Below are positions 62,205-64,000 of a stretch of 64,000 nucleotides of DNA, piece after piece. How positions within the stretch are numbered: position 1 is the stretch's first letter; each line of letters opens with the position of its first letter. The position numbers and the translations under genes are program-made. A model generated the notes under the pieces. That model saw nothing but the letters and a program-made list of their open reading frames with translations, did no database searches and was not told the DNA's origin. Origin of the DNA: PALSA-505 sp963699015 (lineage in GTDB: Bacteria; Actinomycetota; Actinomycetes; Streptosporangiales; Streptosporangiaceae); contig CAVOSX010000002.1 in assembly GCA_963699015.1 (NCBI GenBank), positions 1,054,001 through 1,118,000 of the forward strand, in the 5' to 3' direction.

Positions 62205-63023
62205 TCAGCGCAGGTGGACGACATCGCCGGCGCTCACCGCGATCGGGTCGCCGGCGGCCCGCAGCAGCAGCCGTCCTTCGGTGTCGATGTCCAGCGCCGT
62301 GCCGCGGGCCGCGTCGCCGCCGGGGAACTCCACCCGCACCGGCCGGCCGAGGGTGACGCTGCGGCGGCGGTACTCCGCGCGCAGGCCGCTGGCGTCGGGG
62401 TCGCCGGGGCTCGCCCCGCCAGTCCAGGCCAGGTACCGGCGCTCCAGCTCGCCCAGCGCGGCGCCGAGCAGTTCCTGCCGTCCGGTGCGCGCCGCCCCTT
62501 CGATGGCCAGCGACGTGGCCGTCTCGGCCGGCAGCTCATCGCGGCGGGTGGAGACGTTGAGGCCCACGCCGACCACGATCGCGCCGGCGGCCTGCTCCGC
62601 GAGGATCCCGGCCAGCTTCTTGTCGCCGACCAGGACGTCATTCGGCCACTTGAGCCGGGCGTCCAGCCCGGCTACGGCGGCGACCGCAGACGCGATGGCC
62701 ACCCCGGCCAGCAGCGGAATCCAGCCGCGCCTGGCCGGCGGGACCGCTTCAGGGCGCAGCAGCACCGAGAACATCAGCCCCGCTCCCGGCGGGCTGATCC
62801 AGGCCCGGCCCATCCGCCCCCGCCCGGCGGTCTGCGCCTCGGCTACGAGCACGCTCCCCTCCGGGGCGCCGCCGGCGGCCCGCTCCAGCAGGTCGGCGTT
62901 GGTCGAGCCGGTGAGCCCGGTTACCTCGACCGCACGCCAGAAGCCGCCAGGCCGCACCAGCGCACCCGCCAGCGCCGCCCCGCTCAGCGGCGCGCGCTCA
63001 GATGCGGCACGTCCGGTGGTCAT
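62205..63023 (-). CDS. birA: biotin--[acetyl-CoA-carboxylase] ligase
   Basis: A 272-residue mono-functional biotin protein ligase without a DNA-binding domain. Biotinyl-AMP motifs are GSTNADLLERA, VAEAQTAGRGRMGRAW, KWPNDVLVGDKKLAGIL and VVGVGLNVS; a C-terminal SH3-like domain ends DVVHLR. It attaches biotin to acyl-CoA carboxylase carrier subunits, fitting its position near the carboxylase beta gene. Confidence 0.96.
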   Translation of the reverse strand: MTTGRAASERAPLSGAALAGALVRPGGFWRAVEVTGLTGSTNADLLERAAGGAPEGSVLVAEAQTAGRGRMGRAWISPPGAGLMFSVLLRPEAVPPARRGWIPLLAGVAIASAVAAVAGLDARLKWPNDVLVGDKKLAGILAEQAAGAIVVGVGLNVSTRRDELPAETATSLAIEGAARTGRQELLGAALGELERRYLAWTGGASPGDPDASGLRAEYRRRSVTLGRPVRVEFPGGDAARGTALDIDTEGRLLLRAAGDPIAVSAGDVVHLR

Positions 63024-63148
63024 GACCCTCGCGACTTATCATGCGTAACGACTTATCATGCGCTACGACCGAATCGTGTCTGGATTTATCCCGGTTTGTC
63101 GAACCGCAATGCATGATATGTGGGCCTGGGTACGTGCGCGGGGCGTGG

Positions 63149-64000
63149 TCAGCCGGTGTTCTGGAGGCCGGCGGCGACGCCGTTGACGGTCAGCAGGAGC
63201 AGCCGTTCCAGGCGGGAGCGGTCGGGGGAGGAATCCTCGGCGGGCGCGCGGAGGGCGGCCAGGGCGCGCAGCTGCAAATGCGACAGAGCGTCCACGTACG
63301 GGTTGCGCAGCGCGACCGCGCGCGAGAGCACGCGGCGGTCGGCGAGCAGCCGGTCGTGACCGGTGACCGCGAGCACGAGCCGGGCGGTGAGGTCGTACTC
63401 GGCCAGTACCGCGGCGGTGAGGTCGGGCCGGCCGCCGAGCGCGAGATAGCGCGCGGCGATCCGCCGGTCCGTCTTGGCCAGGCTCATCTCGGCGTTGTCC
63501 AGCAGCACGGCGAGCAGCGGCCACTCGCGGTAGGCCCGGCGCAGCTCGGCCGCGCCGTCGGGCGTCTCGGCCACCGCCGCCAGACCGCTGCCCAGGCCGA
63601 ACCAGCCGGGCAGGTTCACCCGGGTCTGCGCCCACGCGAACACCCAGGGGATCGCCCGCAGGTCGGCCAGCCCGGACGACGAATCCGCCCGGCGGGCCGG
63701 GCGGGATCCGATCCGCAGCCCGCTGATCTCCTCCAGCGGGCTGATCCTGGCGAACCAGGCGGCGAAGCCTTCGGTGTCTACCAGGCTCCGGTAGGCATCC
63801 AGCGCGGCCGCCTCCAGCTTCCCGGCCAGCCCGGCGATCTGCTGCTCCGCCTCGCCGACCGGGGCGGTAGCAGCGGTTGCCGAGGCGAGCAGCACAGCCG
63901 AGGTGACCTGCTCCAGATGCCGCTGCGCGAGGGTCAGGTGGCCGTACCTGGCGAAGATCACCTCGCCTTGCTCGGTGACCTTGAAGCGCCCGTCGACCGA
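63149..64000 (-). CDS. ppc: phosphoenolpyruvate carboxylase, partial (C-terminal part)
   Basis: The frame enters from the right edge (RFKVTEQGEVIFARYG) and runs to TGA at 63149, ending GVAAGLQNTG as PEP carboxylases do. Seen are the GEVI...KY-like segment, RIGSRPARR, LRAIPWVFAWAQTRVNLPGWFG with the signature FAWxQ, EWPLLAVLLDNAEMSLAK, and RNPYVDALSHLQ with the allosteric-site region. It carboxylates PEP to oxaloacetate. The 5' part lies outside the window. Confidence 0.96.
   Translation of the reverse strand, partial: SVDGRFKVTEQGEVIFARYGHLTLAQRHLEQVTSAVLLASATAATAPVGEAEQQIAGLAGKLEAAALDAYRSLVDTEGFAAWFARISPLEEISGLRIGSRPARRADSSSGLADLRAIPWVFAWAQTRVNLPGWFGLGSGLAAVAETPDGAAELRRAYREWPLLAVLLDNAEMSLAKTDRRIAARYLALGGRPDLTAAVLAEYDLTARLVLAVTGHDRLLADRRVLSRAVALRNPYVDALSHLQLRALAALRAPAEDSSPDRSRLERLLLLTVNGVAAGLQNTG

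Overview
The window is about 64 kb of very GC-rich DNA with strong G/C preference at third codon positions, many GTG starts and frequent 4-base ATGA/GTGA gene overlaps. The gene families (WhiB7, mycoredoxin, ANTAR protein, lipid-droplet-associated protein, DUF6542, DUF1707, degenerate DksA) point to an actinomycete, probably a filamentous soil type. The order cannot be fixed from the sequence alone. Several blocks match gene order I recall from Mycobacterium and other actinobacteria: whiB7-uvrD2-mrx1; rmuC-DUF6542-ychF-ispH-LDP-xseA-xseB; and purE-purK-gtrA with the PH-domain protein, birA and an acyl-CoA carboxylase beta subunit.

Layout. 1-5.1 kb: stress and redox block with whiB7 behind a promoter, leader ORF and intrinsic terminator, then tesB, uvrD2, mycoredoxin and an ANTAR protein. 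5.4-7.7 kb: a cytosine-5 DNA methyltransferase and a secreted SGNH hydrolase. 7.9-19.5 kb: a leftward operon encoding a Gram-positive type IV secretion/conjugation channel (TcpC, a two-TM peptide, TcpE fused to a MinD-like domain, VirB4, TrbL-like protein with Pro-rich tail, a membrane-anchored NTF2-like protein, and a transglycosylase/NlpC-P60 hydrolase). No relaxase, coupling ATPase or integrase is visible. 19.8-23.9 kb: small accessory genes (OsmC, VOC, TetR, DUF2332, secreted protein). 23.9-34.9 kb: the ychF/rmuC/ispH/xseAB housekeeping block, interrupted by a decayed ECF41 sigma factor gene and by an acyltransferase sitting between xseA and xseB. 34.9-43.5 kb: S53 peptidase, regulators, glpX, and class I plus class II fumarases side by side. 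43.6-45.6 kb: two paralogous secreted transglycosylase-like proteins. 46-51.2 kb: rhomboid, amidohydrolase, a NiCoT nickel transporter behind a Nur-like operator, VOC plus ECF sigma factor, GNAT. 51.3-64 kb: purE/purK, NCS1 permease, GtrA, a two-component system, a leucine-degradation-like set (acyl-CoA carboxylase beta, HMG-CoA lyase, enoyl-CoA hydratase), PH-domain protein, methyltransferase, birA, and the 3' part of PEP carboxylase.

A striking property of the window is that many otherwise convincing genes are broken by a single-base insertion or deletion, with clear family-typical sequence continuing in another frame (virB4, a VOC gene, a TetR gene, the acyltransferase, an amidohydrolase, a histidine kinase, the PH-domain gene, a methyltransferase). 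Residual indel errors in the assembly are the simplest explanation. The sigJ-like gene is different: it also has an internal deletion and looks like a true pseudogene. Frameshifted entries should therefore be read as probable intact genes unless checked against reads.
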